In this document: piece after piece, positions 26,001 to 37,560 of the stretch | Numbering within the stretch: position 1 is the first letter of the stretch | Layout: each line of letters starts with the position of its first letter | Assembly: GCF_014805625.2 (NCBI RefSeq) | Contig: NW_023998416.1 | Coordinates: forward strand, 30,382,068 to 30,446,067 | Reading direction: 5' to 3' | Origin: Glossina fuscipes | Lineage: Eukaryota > Arthropoda > Insecta > Diptera > Glossinidae | DNA: 64,000 bases | Notes under the pieces: generated by a model | What the model was told of the DNA's origin: nothing | What the model saw: the letters and a program-made list of their open reading frames with translations, nothing else | The model's database searches: none | Position numbers and translations under genes: made by a program

Positions 26001-29000
26001 AGGTCCCGACAATACAGGTGAACACAGGTCGAATATTTACAATCACTACAACCATTCCGATAAGTGGTGGACGTCACGTACCTTCATTGCTTGGAGCCGT
26101 AAACAATTTCAAGCGTAGGAAAGCAGAATTGCTAAATAGACCTGAGGGGAAGTCATGTTATCCGCGACCTATGTTTAATCGGATACTCATGGGTTGATCA
26201 CTATTCAGGGCTTTTGGGACACTCATTCTCCCTTCTTGCGCCATTGCAAATTCGTATGACAACAATTGGATCCCAATAAGTGGACGGCATGAATAGAATA
26301 AGAGAAACCAGCCGTGCACAAGCCTCGTTTTCACGTCACAAGGCATTTCTGCAGGCACTTTATTGATAATTAAAAATTGTTTAGCTTACTCTTTGCGTGC
26401 ACATAAGATTTACTGATACGATATATTCGAGTACAAAAGCATCGAAAATGTCAAGCTATTGAAATGAAAGTTGGGTGAGGAGAACGCGGAATAAAGAACT
26501 CTTTACTATGACAGTGCAGTTGTTATCAAGTTTGTTAAATAAAGTAAACTAAAAATCTATCGAGTCGTTGCTGAAAACAGGTGTTTGAGGACGCATAGAG
26601 TGCACATCAATTTTATCTATACAAGCAAAAAAAAAATGAGTTCTATTAAAAAAGTGTTTAACTTCGTCTGAATGTTAGACACCCTTCATTATGCCCTAGT
26701 AAACGACAATGACTGTGAACACGTAATGAGATATGAGTCTCTTAAGGCATATAAATATTTTTATGCCAGATTCCCATATTAATAGGGATAAACTTACACT
26801 TTTTTATTTATGCCTGCTACAAACCGATTGACATATTTTGTATGTCTTTATCGCGTGGTAGAGAATCTCAACAAATTTTTTTTTAATAAAAGTAAAAACA
26901 ATGCTCTTTCATTATCTTATCTTAGTTTTCACTGAGTGTAAGCGGATCAGTGCGCGGAGTATTGCAGGTATTTTTAAATAATGATGAGATAAGAGACAAT
27001 TGAATGAGCCAAGTGTATATATATATATATATATATCTACAAATTTCCATTTCATTCCATTTGCAACGTATCATAATATGCTACGAAATATATGTAGCAT
27101 TACTCTCCCTATAATTACGATGCTGATGATTATGACTGCAAACAGATGCTTATACTGATGGCGAGATTAGCGATTTTGTTAAATTATTTCAAAGGAAATC
27201 ACTGGCGTTTGTTTTTAAATTTATAAAAGGATAAATTCACAAACTTGTTGTTTTTGTTTACATTTGAAGAGTTATAATAAAATTATGGATCATTTATGAA
27301 TTCAGCGACTTATCCTTCCAGTACTCCCTACACGTATGTTCCGTCTCTAACGCTTTTAGGCAATCATTTCCATTTTTCCATTGCTGGGCAGGCTGCAAAC
27401 AAGCAAACATATTGGAATCTACTGTCGCCTATCAATTTGACACAAAGAAAGTAACTCCAATGATTTCAGCATAATTTCACTAAAATCAATCAATCTTTGT
27501 TGATTTCATTTGATATTTAAAGCTTTCGTCACTTGTGGTATAGGATTATTAAGCTTATACCGGCAACGATAGACGCAGATTAGAATGAATTGCTAAATCA
27601 ATTCAAGCATGTTTGTCCGTCTATCCGTCGCAATTTTCGGGAGGTTTTGATTAAGTTCGGCAAACTTTCAAAATGGATTTCTTATTAGAATTGTGTGTCA
27701 TTTTTTGTGAACTATGCATTGATGTGTTATTATATCTGGAAGTTTCTCATCATCAATGCGATGCACATGAAATTTAGATTTAAGCAACCCTTTAACCAAA
27801 GTTCAGGTTATTAATAAAATCCCTTTAAATAAATCATCTTCTCAGAATTCAAGAGACATTCATACCAACAAAAATCTTTTTTTCCGCGTTCGATATATTC
27901 ACTTGAAATGGAATATAACGAGAGAAGCTGTTCTCACGGACACTTTTTGTTTTATGCATTTAGCTCTTCCCAGTTTCTCAAATTACGTATTCCGCTGGTC
28001 ATTAGGAGCGGTGCCCTGCAGTGCCAAATTTGCGAAAGCTACGTGTCTAGGGTTTCATTAGAAAGGCACCATTTTTGCTTATTTATTTGTGTTTCTACTT
28101 TCCTATAGCGATTTCTGTAGCTACTCCTATCGTAATGACGTAGCTAGAAAGTGGTATTTGGAAAGAAAGAGGTCTTGTAATTAGATATGGGAGAAGTCAT
28201 GCCTCATGTTTCGAATTCATGTCGTGATCTCTTCGGCATATAATTGTGACAAGACGCAGCAGAATGAATCATCTGTGAGCGTGCCCTATACGAAATGTTC
28301 ACTTCTCTTAGTATCACTCTACAAATGCGACTGAATATCATCTCCTTGACCCGTGTTTCTAGAAACCTCTATGCATTTGCATTAGAAAACTATGTTTAAA
28401 ACAAGATAAGACAGCATAAAATGCTTACAAAACACACAGGTGAAGTACTAAAAGCGTTAAAGATATTTGTGTTCAAATAAAAATTTATGTCAGGTTTTAG
28501 TTTATTATTTAAATAGAAAAACCCGCAACTTGAAACCCAAAAATCTTTCAATAATAATGTGATATTAATAAAAAAAAAAAAAAAAACTATTAAATTTAAT
28601 AGTTTTGAAAATGAACGGTACGATGAGTAAAATGGAAACCAGGTCAAAAGTATTATTTTTTTTTTTTCAACTATTCAGTAAATTTGATAACACAACATAA
28701 ATAACAAAGAATATGAAAATTTAATTACATTTCCTTCACTTCTTTCATTGCTATACTGGGGAGTATTAATAATAATTAACTTTGAATTTTTTCCTTTTTT
28801 TTTTTCTTTTTGGAGACACTTCAAACAAAAAGGAAAAAACAAAATGTGAAAATGTGAAAATAAATCACAAATAACTACCGACCCTAAAATATTACATTTT
28901 CACGCTTTTGAGAGAAAAAAAAAGAAAAAAAAAAATTAAATAAATGAAAACGAGTTTTGTACACAAAACGGAAGTATTAAATATTTCTGTTTCCGCAAGA

Positions 29001-32000
29001 ATTTTACATTGAACGATAAATAACTAAGAATAACTGTAAAATAATAAATTATGGTAGAGAGAAAGAGCAAATGGGAATAAATTCATCTAATCTAGGCTTA
29101 TGTTGTTTGAAGACCAAGTATGATCTCATAAGCTATTGCGTGCATATAATTTTTCAAAAACCATTTCGCAGTCTTTTCAATAAGACGCTTAGTCATCATT
29201 AGTCAAATTGTCTTTAAATTAATTTTCAAATACATTTAATTTTACAAACTACATTGGCTAAGAGAAACGAAAGCAAAGAAATTAATTAGATAGTAGAACC
29301 CGGTCCCCTTTTTAACAAAGGAGTGTAGTATGTACCTGCAGAGATATAGACATAGCGATAAAACTAAATATTTCTGGGTAAATAGTAAACACAAAAGTAT
29401 GGAAATTTATAAAAATCACATAGCAATGGATGAGTCAGTCAGTCAGTCATCTTTTATGCATATGCTTTTAATTGAGAATAAAAACAAAAATTATATTTTT
29501 TATTGAAATCTCACAATAGACAAACGAACAGCCAAGTTTCAATAGCTTAAAATTTATAACTATGCTAATATAATAATAATATGTAGGCACCTCTACAATT
29601 CTTTTATGAAAGATATTCCAAAGATATACAAAATAAGAAAATGTGCTCGATTTTCGTCCGTCCACAAGAGTCAACGTAAATGAGAAGGAAAAATCTGCAA
29701 ATTTTCCATGGAGACACCTGCTCAAGTACGTATATCCACACTGTTGGTATTTATTCGGAGGTCGTCTCTACCCAAAAAATTCGGCATAATCCTTATTATA
29801 GAAAGTAATGGTTTTTTAAGTTCACAGAAATGTGATTACTTCCACCAGCGGTCCGACTACGAAAATTTTTTGAGAAATTATGTAGTCATTGCGGTTATTA
29901 GAGATGGTTGCGCTTGAGCAAAAATGCTAGAGAAATTGCCTTTGCTTCTAAAGCAATTTTGCGTCCAAGCATTACATGAATATCGGAAAAGATTCGCACA
30001 AATCCGACGATCGCTATAGAAAAGTTACGAAGGAATGGAAGACTTCCGTTCGCCGGTCGAAGATCAATTCTTTACTGGTTTGACCAAAAAAAACCGAAAC
30101 ATGCGTCTAAGGAGATAATTAAGCTTTGTGGAGGTAGCCTTGGATTTTAATATGCGTTGTTGCTAGGTCCACTAACGATGATTTCTGTTGAACTTTGGGA
30201 TATGAAACCTAGAAGATACCTCCCATCGAGTTTCTTCATTTTTATGGAAAGATTAGCGGCCAAGTTTTGCAAGGCATTCATGAAGTACACTGCTTGGGAA
30301 ATGTGGTTCCGATTCAATGAATTTTGGGCGCGTATAGCGGCGAGTATAATGAATGTTTGGACGTATGTCTGTTTCTAGATATTTAATGTAAATTTCTGGC
30401 GGGGAAGCTTAATCCTACGGAATGAGAAAAAACCGCTCATCTCGAATGTGGAGCGCAATAAGTAGAAACCTTATGAACGCTTCCCCGCTCTTCTGCTGAG
30501 ATCAATGCAATCTGCCTTCCAGTTGCAACGCAACTCCTTATCGAGTAAGCCCTCTTTCCACTATCAGAGCTAACTAAATTGAACAATCCGCTGACCCCTC
30601 TTGCCTACATTCAGGTTCTAAATTCAGGTTCCTAGCAATCAGTTCCTAGCCAGCCATGGCGCAAAATCACAAATTAATGCCTGTTTTACATCAACTGCCT
30701 TGTCCTTTTTAGGACGTTCGTCACATTGACAGCGCAATGTACCGACGCACAACTAAACAACATAATCTACGGCCCATTTTTTCATCCTATCTGCAATAAA
30801 TTCCTTTCATTCATTCAATTCGCCCAGGAGCACATTGATATTTGAAACCAATTGAGGATATCTTCTTTGAATATTACTTCTTTTAACTGTCTACTGTTAG
30901 GTTGTGTATTGACTGATGCATATACGAAACGAATGTAACTTTGTAAATTTCTAAAAATATCTATCGTAAAGAATTTTATATGCAATAAAATAACTAAAGT
31001 TGAACATTTTCTAGGAATTGCGAAAGCTATTTTAAACTATGTGTAGTGCTGTGTTGGGTGTGATTATCGTCATCGTCATCGACATCGACATATAAATGCA
31101 AGAGAAAGCCACAAAAACGAAGAAAACATTTCTAATCGAATTAGTTTTGCGATACTTTCTTACGTATATCAATAAGCTTAAAATAAGAGCCGAAGGGTGT
31201 ATCCACGGATGACTAACACTTTCGCTATATTTATATCGCATGCAAGAATTTAATAAATTTATTATTTGAAATTCGAATAATCTCATTAATTAATTAGACA
31301 TGTGGTCAATATCATAAAAGACAATTAACTGGAGCCACACCTATTGGTTTAAGACCAAAGATCGCATTAAGTTCTTTTTTATTGCACATACAATGGGGAC
31401 AATAAGGGCATTAACAAACATGAACAAAGTGGTGGTAAATTTCCATTGCTTTCGATTTTTTGGGTTAATTAAAATGTTAACATACAGTCGCGTGGCATAT
31501 GTGCTGCACCTTTTCTGACTTTGGCTTAAAAGCCATTGGCATCGTTACATTAACAACCTTTTTAACAAGATTCCCCGGTAGGTGCGAATATTTATTTTCT
31601 CTCAACATAATGTTCATCGACGTAAGATTCTGTGTTGGTTAAGTGAAACGCCTCTTTTCTGCCCACTTGAGAGACTAATACAAAGAAATAAAACAATATT
31701 TATATTTATATATAATATATCGCTTAATAAGTTCGTAGTACAACATACAGATACAGATGTCGCCACTTATTAGCAATCATTTAGGTTTTTGGATAGTTTG
31801 AAACTACAAATGAAACGTGGCAAAGTCTCATAACATTCCGTCCTTTACTTTATATATGTCATCAAGATTTAATGACGTTCCATCCATTACTTTACAAATT
31901 CCTGTCATTTTAATGAAACTGCTTTTACTTTGTAAAAAAAACTCGGAAAACCTGTATGATGGTCGCTTAAAGGTTGGTGCTATCTACAAATCGTATACGC

Positions 32001-35000
32001 ACATCCATAATCCTCCTATATCTGTATGTAAACCTACAAACTTATTGAATAATGTGTTGCATATCCATGTAAAACNNNNNNNNNNNNNNNNNNNNNNNNN
32101 NNNNNNNNNNNNNNNNNNNNNNNNNNNNNNNNNNNNNNNNNNNNNNNNNNNNNNNNNNNNNNNNNNNNNNNNNNNAATAAGTTCGTAGTACAACATACAG
32201 ATACAGATGTCGCCACTTATTAGCAATCATTTAGGTTTTTGGATACTTTGAAACTACAAATGAAACGTGGCAAAGTCTCATAACATTCCGTCCTTTACTC
32301 TATATATGTCATCAAGATTTAATGACGTTCCATCCATTACTTTACAAATTCCTGTCATTTTAATGAAACTGCTTTTACTTTGTAAAAAAAACTCGGAAAA
32401 CCTGTGTGATGGTCGCTTAAAGGTTGGTGCTATCTACAAATCGCATACGCACATCCATAATCCTCTTATATCTGTATGTAAACCTACAAACTTATTGAAT
32501 AATGTGTTGCATATCCATGTAAAACACTTCCCTAGACCACGGATCCAAAACTCAAGTACGACAGAGTTTACTACGGTGGAATGTTCGGTCGATATAGGCA
32601 CGCACCCACTAGAACTCTGCCTCTTTCCCTTTCGTAACTTCACGCATAGGGGACTTCCTCTGAATGATTAGTCATTGAAGGGGGGAAAAAACTACGACAA
32701 AGACATCTGAACATTCTTAAATTTTACTTATAATATGTACTATTACTATTACTATATGTATTAACATTAATCATATCCACGCCAACACAGTGAGGAGAAG
32801 TAAATGTTTTACGATTTTGAGACGATACGTATGCAAGGTTCGCCGCAAAGCGAACTTTTTTTCTTTTTTTTTTTTTGCTTTTTAAGCAAGGCACATCTGT
32901 AGACAAAACTATATGAAATTTACTTTTTCTTCTTTTTTAATCAAAGATAACAAATATTAATGAACGTTATTTAAAAGAATTAATCAAGTTAATTAAAATG
33001 AATTTACTTAGCATGCCATTCACTGCAATATATCTTGAGTCTGTTTCACTCGCTGTTGCAACGTATGTAAGACGCGTTACACAAGATAATATACCATACC
33101 GGTCAATAAGTGCCGGGAGCAAAAAGAGAACATAGAATATTTGTTTTTTAAAACTCTATCCTATTCATCCACATAGTCTACCTCAGAAGATGACAATTAC
33201 TCCAAAGCTTTTCTAACACTTTGATGTTTTTTTTTTTTATAGAAGAATTTGTCAAGAACTTCGAAACCTCATTATTTCATTCGAATCTTTTTATCTGGGA
33301 AATTCTCTTAAAATGCGCAAGCATCTAATAGTCACTAGGAGAATAGGTTGGATAGGGTACCGATTATTCGAGCTTCCATTTATGCATTCATCAATTTTTA
33401 AAAAGAAGGAAGACACACGTGATATCTACTTAGCAAGCATTTTCTCAAGCTCAAAATTTTAATGTTTTAATAAAGAATAAATCGTCTTTTGATGTCCTTA
33501 AAATGTCATTTCATTTCACTTTTCGATAACCGAGAATAATTTTGAGTGTCTTTTTTTTTTTGTGCTTTCTAACGCTGAGTCCACTCCGCTCAACATCATA
33601 ATCGGATCAAACAATACCTCTGACAAATGGTTGTTTTCCATGAAGAAGGATTATCATGAGACTTTGCAAGCCAAGACTGAGTTTAAGTGGCATATTTTCC
33701 CATCAAAAGGCAATATCCCTGAGCCCTGAGAGAGAAAGTTTGGATTTTTCTATTGCTATGACGAGAACAAAAGTAATGGCTCCACTAAAACCGCTATAAT
33801 CCGGAAACAAATAATGAAGTCTTTGACGCTATATGTCAGTCTCGGAAATTAATGAACGATGTGTTGCTATTACACATGCACGCACATAGATCTATTATGT
33901 GGACGACAACAAACAAATGAAAAAATGTTCACAACTCTATGAAATTAATTTTAAGAATGAAATTAATACATACAAGAGCATCATAACAATTGCTCTCCAT
34001 TGCTTGATAGATTCGATTCACAGCCAGTCAGCTAGTCAATAAAGTACAAAAGCAAACATTAAATTAAGTCAATCAACGGAATAAATGTAAGAAAAGAAAC
34101 AAAACAAAAAAAAAGATATTTTGACGTGTGTGCTTGTGTTTAAGTTATGTGAGTAAAGCTCAAGCGTGCATAGATACACATACATACATACATACATACA
34201 TACATGCATACACACATAGGAAAGAAGTTTTGTAGCATAAATGCAATAATAAATGATATCACGTTATATGGAATTGTTAAGTAAGATAAATTCCATTCGT
34301 GTAATTGACAAGTAGGAAAGAAAGAAAAAGTTATTGTGTAAGCAGCAACCAAAGGGAGAAACGATCAAATTTAAACCTTATTGAAACGTATGTTTTATAA
34401 GATCGCATATAATTGATATAAAAAAAATTAAAAAAATGTTTTTAAATGTATTAATAGCAAAAATAAGAGAACATAATTTATTACATATATATGTGGACAT
34501 GTGCATATAGCCACCATAATTTGCCAACTTTTTTGTACATGTCTACGTAAAAGAAAACAAGTAAAATAACTATGTCCGGGTATGGTCGAATCTTTTGTAT
34601 TTATCGCTGATTTTGGTTTACTATTAATTACTAAACTTAAACTTGAAAAAAGTGAAATTTCGATACTCTATAATATTGGGCGGGTGTGCTAGTGCTACAG
34701 GGTCGCCCATCGGATAAACGTGGAAGCTGGTGCAAATTTTTATAGAGTGTAAGCAAAAAAGCCAACGTTATTTTTACTTTTGAAAGCAGAGGAGTTGTAA
34801 GTTTATATTGTACCCGAAGCGGGTTCCTTGACCCATTTGGCCCAATCGCAACACCAATTTACATACAGAAAAGTCCAACGTATTTGAAAATTTGAGAACA
34901 ATATCTAAATTCTTTCGGCCAGTAGTGTATATAGCACAGACATTACACAAGCGGACAGTCGGACATGCCCAAATAGACTCGAATTTGGTACTTACGGGTT

Positions 35001-37045
35001 ATAATGTCAGCAAAGATTCTTCTTTAATATTGCACACTTTTCCACAAATTAAGTTAACTGTTCATTAATTGGTATAAAAGAAGATCGTACTTAGAAGATC
35101 AAGCAAACACTTTATAGTTAACAAAGGCCAAGCATTGTATACCCTACGTTAATCGGGCTACTGCAATTCTACATTTGTTGATATGATACTGTGAAGTGGT
35201 AAACTATTCCTCACGTGATCCAAATTTACTTTACTTTACCTTTTTATCTAAAAATTTCTTTTGCGAACTAATTTTCTCTATGACGTATGAAAATTAGATC
35301 TTTATGCCACATAAATGATGGCTTTCATGAAGACAGCAATACGGAATGAAGCTCAAAAAATTGCTCCCTCCGATTCAAATTGAGCAAACTATTAAAATAA
35401 GCAAAGGTATTTATATTCAGAGATTTTCGGCGCGAAATTTAAAAAACTAAAATTATTTTCATGTAACGGCTTCATTTTCAACAACGTGTTTCCATAGGAC
35501 AAGACACGTCATTGTTGATTAAATTTCACCAAAAAATATCCACAATTTTCGATATGTAGGTTGAAAACGCAAGTATTTGTGCAGACATGAAGAAGACAGA
35601 CGCACAGACACACTTAAAGGAATTCGGTATAATAAAATTGAAACTATCTTAAGCGCTTACAGGTATTAAATATTTCTATCCCATACACGTGCTGTTGCAT
35701 ATACATATTGCTAATTATCCTCGCGACGAAGTTAACGCGTCAAGTAGTCTGTATTATCGCAAAGGTATACTTTTCGATTCTAAGTAAAGAGACCGATAAT
35801 ATGCATTAGGAAGTTTTATGAGCGATGTTTCGTAAATACAACCCTAAATTCGATGTTTTCATCGCCATGAGAAGGATTCCATAAAAACTGAACAAGCAGG
35901 ACCCGACATCATTACAACTTAGGGATTAATCATCGACAACGATTAAGCGATAGCTCAAAAACTGCAATATTTATTACTAACAAATGCTTCTTCAGCCACT
36001 TCTCGTCAAACTTCGTTTCTAATAATACGAGTCTTTCATTCACTATGTGAAATTTTCCATTCTCTTAGCAAAAGAGGATCATTCCCATTAGCTTTGTTAA
36101 GCCCAACACACATGGACGGACGGCACGGTCAAGATAGACCGAAAGAGAGAATATCTCAATTAATTGAATCGAACGCTGTAGTGAGAGACCCTCTGCCTGC
36201 AAATGTATACGTTATAGCTGTACAACTTAACACTAACTTAAGTATCCAAATATTAATCGTCTGAAAATAAAAGTTCGTGTTTCTATCCTATACGGAAGTA
36301 CAACCAACTCGTTTCTAGACGATCCTTTTTTACGCGATTTTGAAAAATGAACGATTTTTGTTTTATAAATATGTAATATGGATTCCATTCTGACTTTTTT
36401 TGCACGGTATTTTGGAGAAAATAATTAGAGTTTTTTCGTCTTACACGATTTTTTAATGGTGTGGGACATATCCCCAAATTTATCATATGTCGTATGTACT
36501 TTTTGCAAGATTTTTTTTTGCACGGATTTCTAAGGAACGCATTTATCCGGTAAAAAGAGAACTAGTGTATAAGGTGTACTAAACTTGACCTGTCCTGTTC
36601 ATTAGAAACATGTCTAAGCGGCCACCTAAAATATATGCATTTTCTCCATTCCCGACCTACGGTACCTACTTGGATCTTCACTCACAAAAATTAAGATCGG
36701 AATCGGAACTGCGGAATATACGTTGTCATTTAATTTCCGCAGATGTTGCTACAACATCTGTTAGACAGTATTTCTTCGAACTAAGGCAAATATAAATTAC
36801 TACTGCACTATCAGTTGCGAAAACTGAGATGAAGATTTCCGTATTTTTTTGAACTCAGCTAAAAAACCAGATCCTCGATTGACCAATCAACATACTCAAG
36901 TTTAATAAAATATTTTGACAGCAAATATATATTTTATAAAATATCTTTTAAGAATACTTACCTTTCTGTACGCAAATAATTCTTTTTGCAAGCGCTGTCT
37001 TTCGGCCGTGGGTTGTTGCCCTTTTCCTCGTATAAATTTCAACAT
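14018..37045 (-). CDS. l(2)gl: Lethal(2) giant larvae, polarity tumour suppressor
   Basis: Encodes the cortical scaffold Lgl, which works with Dlg and Scribble, is excluded from the apical cortex by aPKC phosphorylation, binds non-muscle myosin and affects exocytosis. Ten coding exons, all in phase with GT-AG junctions: 37045-36962, 18975-18197, 18130-17570, 17504-16999, 16933-16809, 16749-16644, 16576-15937, 15878-15394, 14323-14215, 14150-14018. They total 3528 nt, 1175 aa, close to the Drosophila length of about 1160. The protein starts MLKFIRGKGQQPTAERQR and ends HEESQF, both as in Drosophila. WD40 propeller blades fill exons 2-7 (for example ILLTGHEDGSVKFWDCTG). Exon 5 holds the polybasic membrane/aPKC loop SRRKSFKKSLRESFRKLRKG, with the three target serines at about residues 657, 661 and 665. 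Intron 1 is about 18 kb. If the donor after exon 8 is not used, translation adds only KCRVFVF before a stop, which could give a shorter isoform. Confidence 0.97.
16809..16933 (-). other. l(2)gl: l(2)gl exon 5: polybasic aPKC-phosphorylation loop
   Basis: This 125-nt exon encodes residues of about 644-685, including RRKSFKKSLRESFRKLRKGR. In Drosophila Lgl the corresponding Ser656, Ser660 and Ser664 are the known aPKC (and Aurora) sites, and the basic residues bind plasma-membrane phosphoinositides. All three serines and the basic residues are kept here. Confidence 0.9.
19532..19597 (-). CDS. l(2)gl: Candidate alternative first coding exon of l(2)gl
   Basis: On the minus strand, 0.56 kb upstream of exon 2, an ATG at 19597 opens 22 codons (MLFYTEGFQQSL...VQK) ending exactly at AAG|GTATTTAC, a good donor. 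The phase is 0, as for exon 1, so splicing to exon 2 gives an intact protein with TAQHGF following. A TTTCAGTGTTG initiator-like site lies about 45-50 bases upstream of the ATG. The peptide lacks the basic KFIRGKG start of the standard form. No transcript evidence is available, and a chance ORF is possible. Confidence 0.35.
20278..20400. repeat. Terminal piece of a dispersed fly repeat
   Basis: ACAAGTAAGAAGAACAGGAAGG...AAGTTCGGTTTAAGTTGAACAGTTAA has the ACAAGTAAGAA...GTTCGG pattern that starts a common dipteran dispersed repeat. A related stretch (AAGTTAACTGTTCATTAATTGGTATAAAAGAAGATCGTAC) occurs near 35048. Confidence 0.35.
22625..22651. repeat. (TA)n microsatellite
   Basis: About 13 uninterrupted TA units. 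Confidence 0.9.
23866..23917. repeat. Purine tract (A/G-rich)
   Basis: About 50 bases almost wholly A with scattered G, giving a spurious Lys-rich frame on the plus strand. Confidence 0.8.
24147..24186. repeat. (ATA)n(ACA)n microsatellite
   Basis: Adjacent ATA and ACA trinucleotide tracts followed by further ATA units. Confidence 0.85.
25327..25970 (+). mobile_element. Dispersed non-coding repeat, about 0.64 kb
   Basis: Starts TCAAACAAGAAAGAAAATTATATTCGGTCGTCACCGAATCTTGTATTCCC, with a TTCGGT-CGTC-ACCGAA hairpin at 25351-25366. It ends near 25970 with GTGCAGGGTATGAAA. This start/end combination is characteristic of a dispersed repeat family in higher flies. Related heads or tails occur near 21465-21580 (opposite orientation), 34556, 38050 and 38400, and 56740-57240. 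No transposase was seen. Confidence 0.4.
27016..27036. repeat. (TA)n microsatellite
   Basis: About ten TA units. Confidence 0.85.
29930..30120 (+). pseudogene. Tc1/mariner-superfamily transposase relic
   Basis: One plus-strand frame near 29943-30000 reads EIAFASKAILRPSIT. The frame from 30001 reads NPTIAIEKLRRNGRLPFAGR followed by RSILYWFDQKKPKHA. This resembles the second helix-turn-helix and linker of Tc1-like transposases (family pattern TIRRRL.E.GL..R.A.RKP.L...N...RL.FA). No catalytic Asp/Glu motif was found. A TAA ends it near 30150. Confidence 0.4.
31726..32075. repeat. 350-bp copy to the left of the assembly gap
   Basis: Identical to 32176-32525 except for about five single-base differences, at an exact 450-base offset. 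It ends exactly at the first N. It is most likely the same locus assembled twice (unmerged contig ends or two haplotypes). Confidence 0.95.
32076..32175. other. Assembly gap (100 N)
   Basis: Exactly 100 N, the usual placeholder for a gap of unknown size. Frames running through it are meaningless. Confidence 0.99.
32176..32525. repeat. 350-bp copy to the right of the assembly gap
   Basis: Begins immediately after the last N and repeats 31726-32075, then continues into unique sequence at 32526. The sequence CATACAGATACAGATGTCGCC inside it resembles mariner-type ends, so the locus itself may be transposon-derived. Confidence 0.95.
34176..34205. repeat. (ACAT)n microsatellite
   Basis: About seven ACAT units within intron 1 of l(2)gl. 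Confidence 0.9.
34556..35160 (+). mobile_element. Degenerate dispersed repeat
   Basis: Head AACAAGTAAAATAACTATGTCCGGGTATGGTCGAATCTTTTGTA, an internal GCGGACAGTCGGACATGCCCAAATAGACTCGA segment, and tail ATTGTATACCCTACG. These are the recurrent signatures (pseudo-hairpin head, GGACAGACGGACATG core, ATACCCT end) of the dispersed repeat family also seen at 25327 and 38400-38500. There is no coding capacity. Confidence 0.4.
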
Positions 37046-37333
37046 TTTCTTATGTCCAGTTTGTTACTTTCCAATTAATTAATATAAAAAGGAGCCCAGA
37101 AATCAGTTTCTATTATAATCCAAATAAAGGCAGTGTTCAGGTAAATCGAATTCTAGAAAAGAATAACCCAAAAATAGGTAAGTAAATTTAAACGGGCCAA
37201 TTACATAAAAGTAACAACAACAAAGCAACAAAATAAATAAATTTTTCGATTTCGGAGAATCAATCAAAGTCAAGGAAACCACAATTGACACAACATTCAA
37301 TAAGTTGTTAGAATGGCATTTAGATATCGCCAC

Positions 37334-37341
37334 TATCGATA
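37334..37341. promoter_or_regulatory. l(2)gl: DRE motif in l(2)gl promoter region
   Basis: TATCGATA, the DREF-binding consensus common in broadly expressed fly promoters, lies about 290 bases upstream of the l(2)gl start codon. The position suits the core promoter of the main transcript; the start site itself is not visible. Confidence 0.5.
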
Positions 37342-37389
37342 AATTCACATAATTTTTAGATAGTACACGAAATTGCGATTTTTACATTG

Positions 37390-37560
37390 TTTTGCAAACT
37401 ACAAAAGTAACGTCGCTAAAACAACTGTGACTTGTAAATTGAGTGATAAAATGTCATGTAATTCTGATATATTTCGCTTGAAGGTTTGCACTACATAGAA
37501 ATTATATGGATTCGTCAATACCTATTGCACATCAGTATGCTATCCTGCGAACTTACTGAG
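37390..37560. repeat. Dispersed repeat related to 9230-9410
   Basis: Shares the ordered blocks CTAAAACAACTGTGACTTGT and TTTCGCTTGAAGG with the repeat beside the mariner fragments near 9.2 kb. It is probably a mariner-derived noncoding relic. Confidence 0.4.

Larger units (their letters stand above)
18976..36961 (-). other. l(2)gl: l(2)gl intron 1 (about 18 kb)
   Basis: Bounded by AAG|GTAAGTAT after exon 1 and TTTTTTACAG|ACT before exon 2. It contains transposon relics, microsatellites, an assembly gap and no confirmed protein-coding gene on either strand. Stretches not listed separately are AT-rich single-copy-looking DNA in which I recognise nothing. Confidence 0.9.

Noticed and set aside
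31817..32671. Two similar plus-strand ORFs of 123 and 134 codons
   Set aside because: They are the same duplicated sequence on either side of the N gap; one runs into N. No domain recognised.
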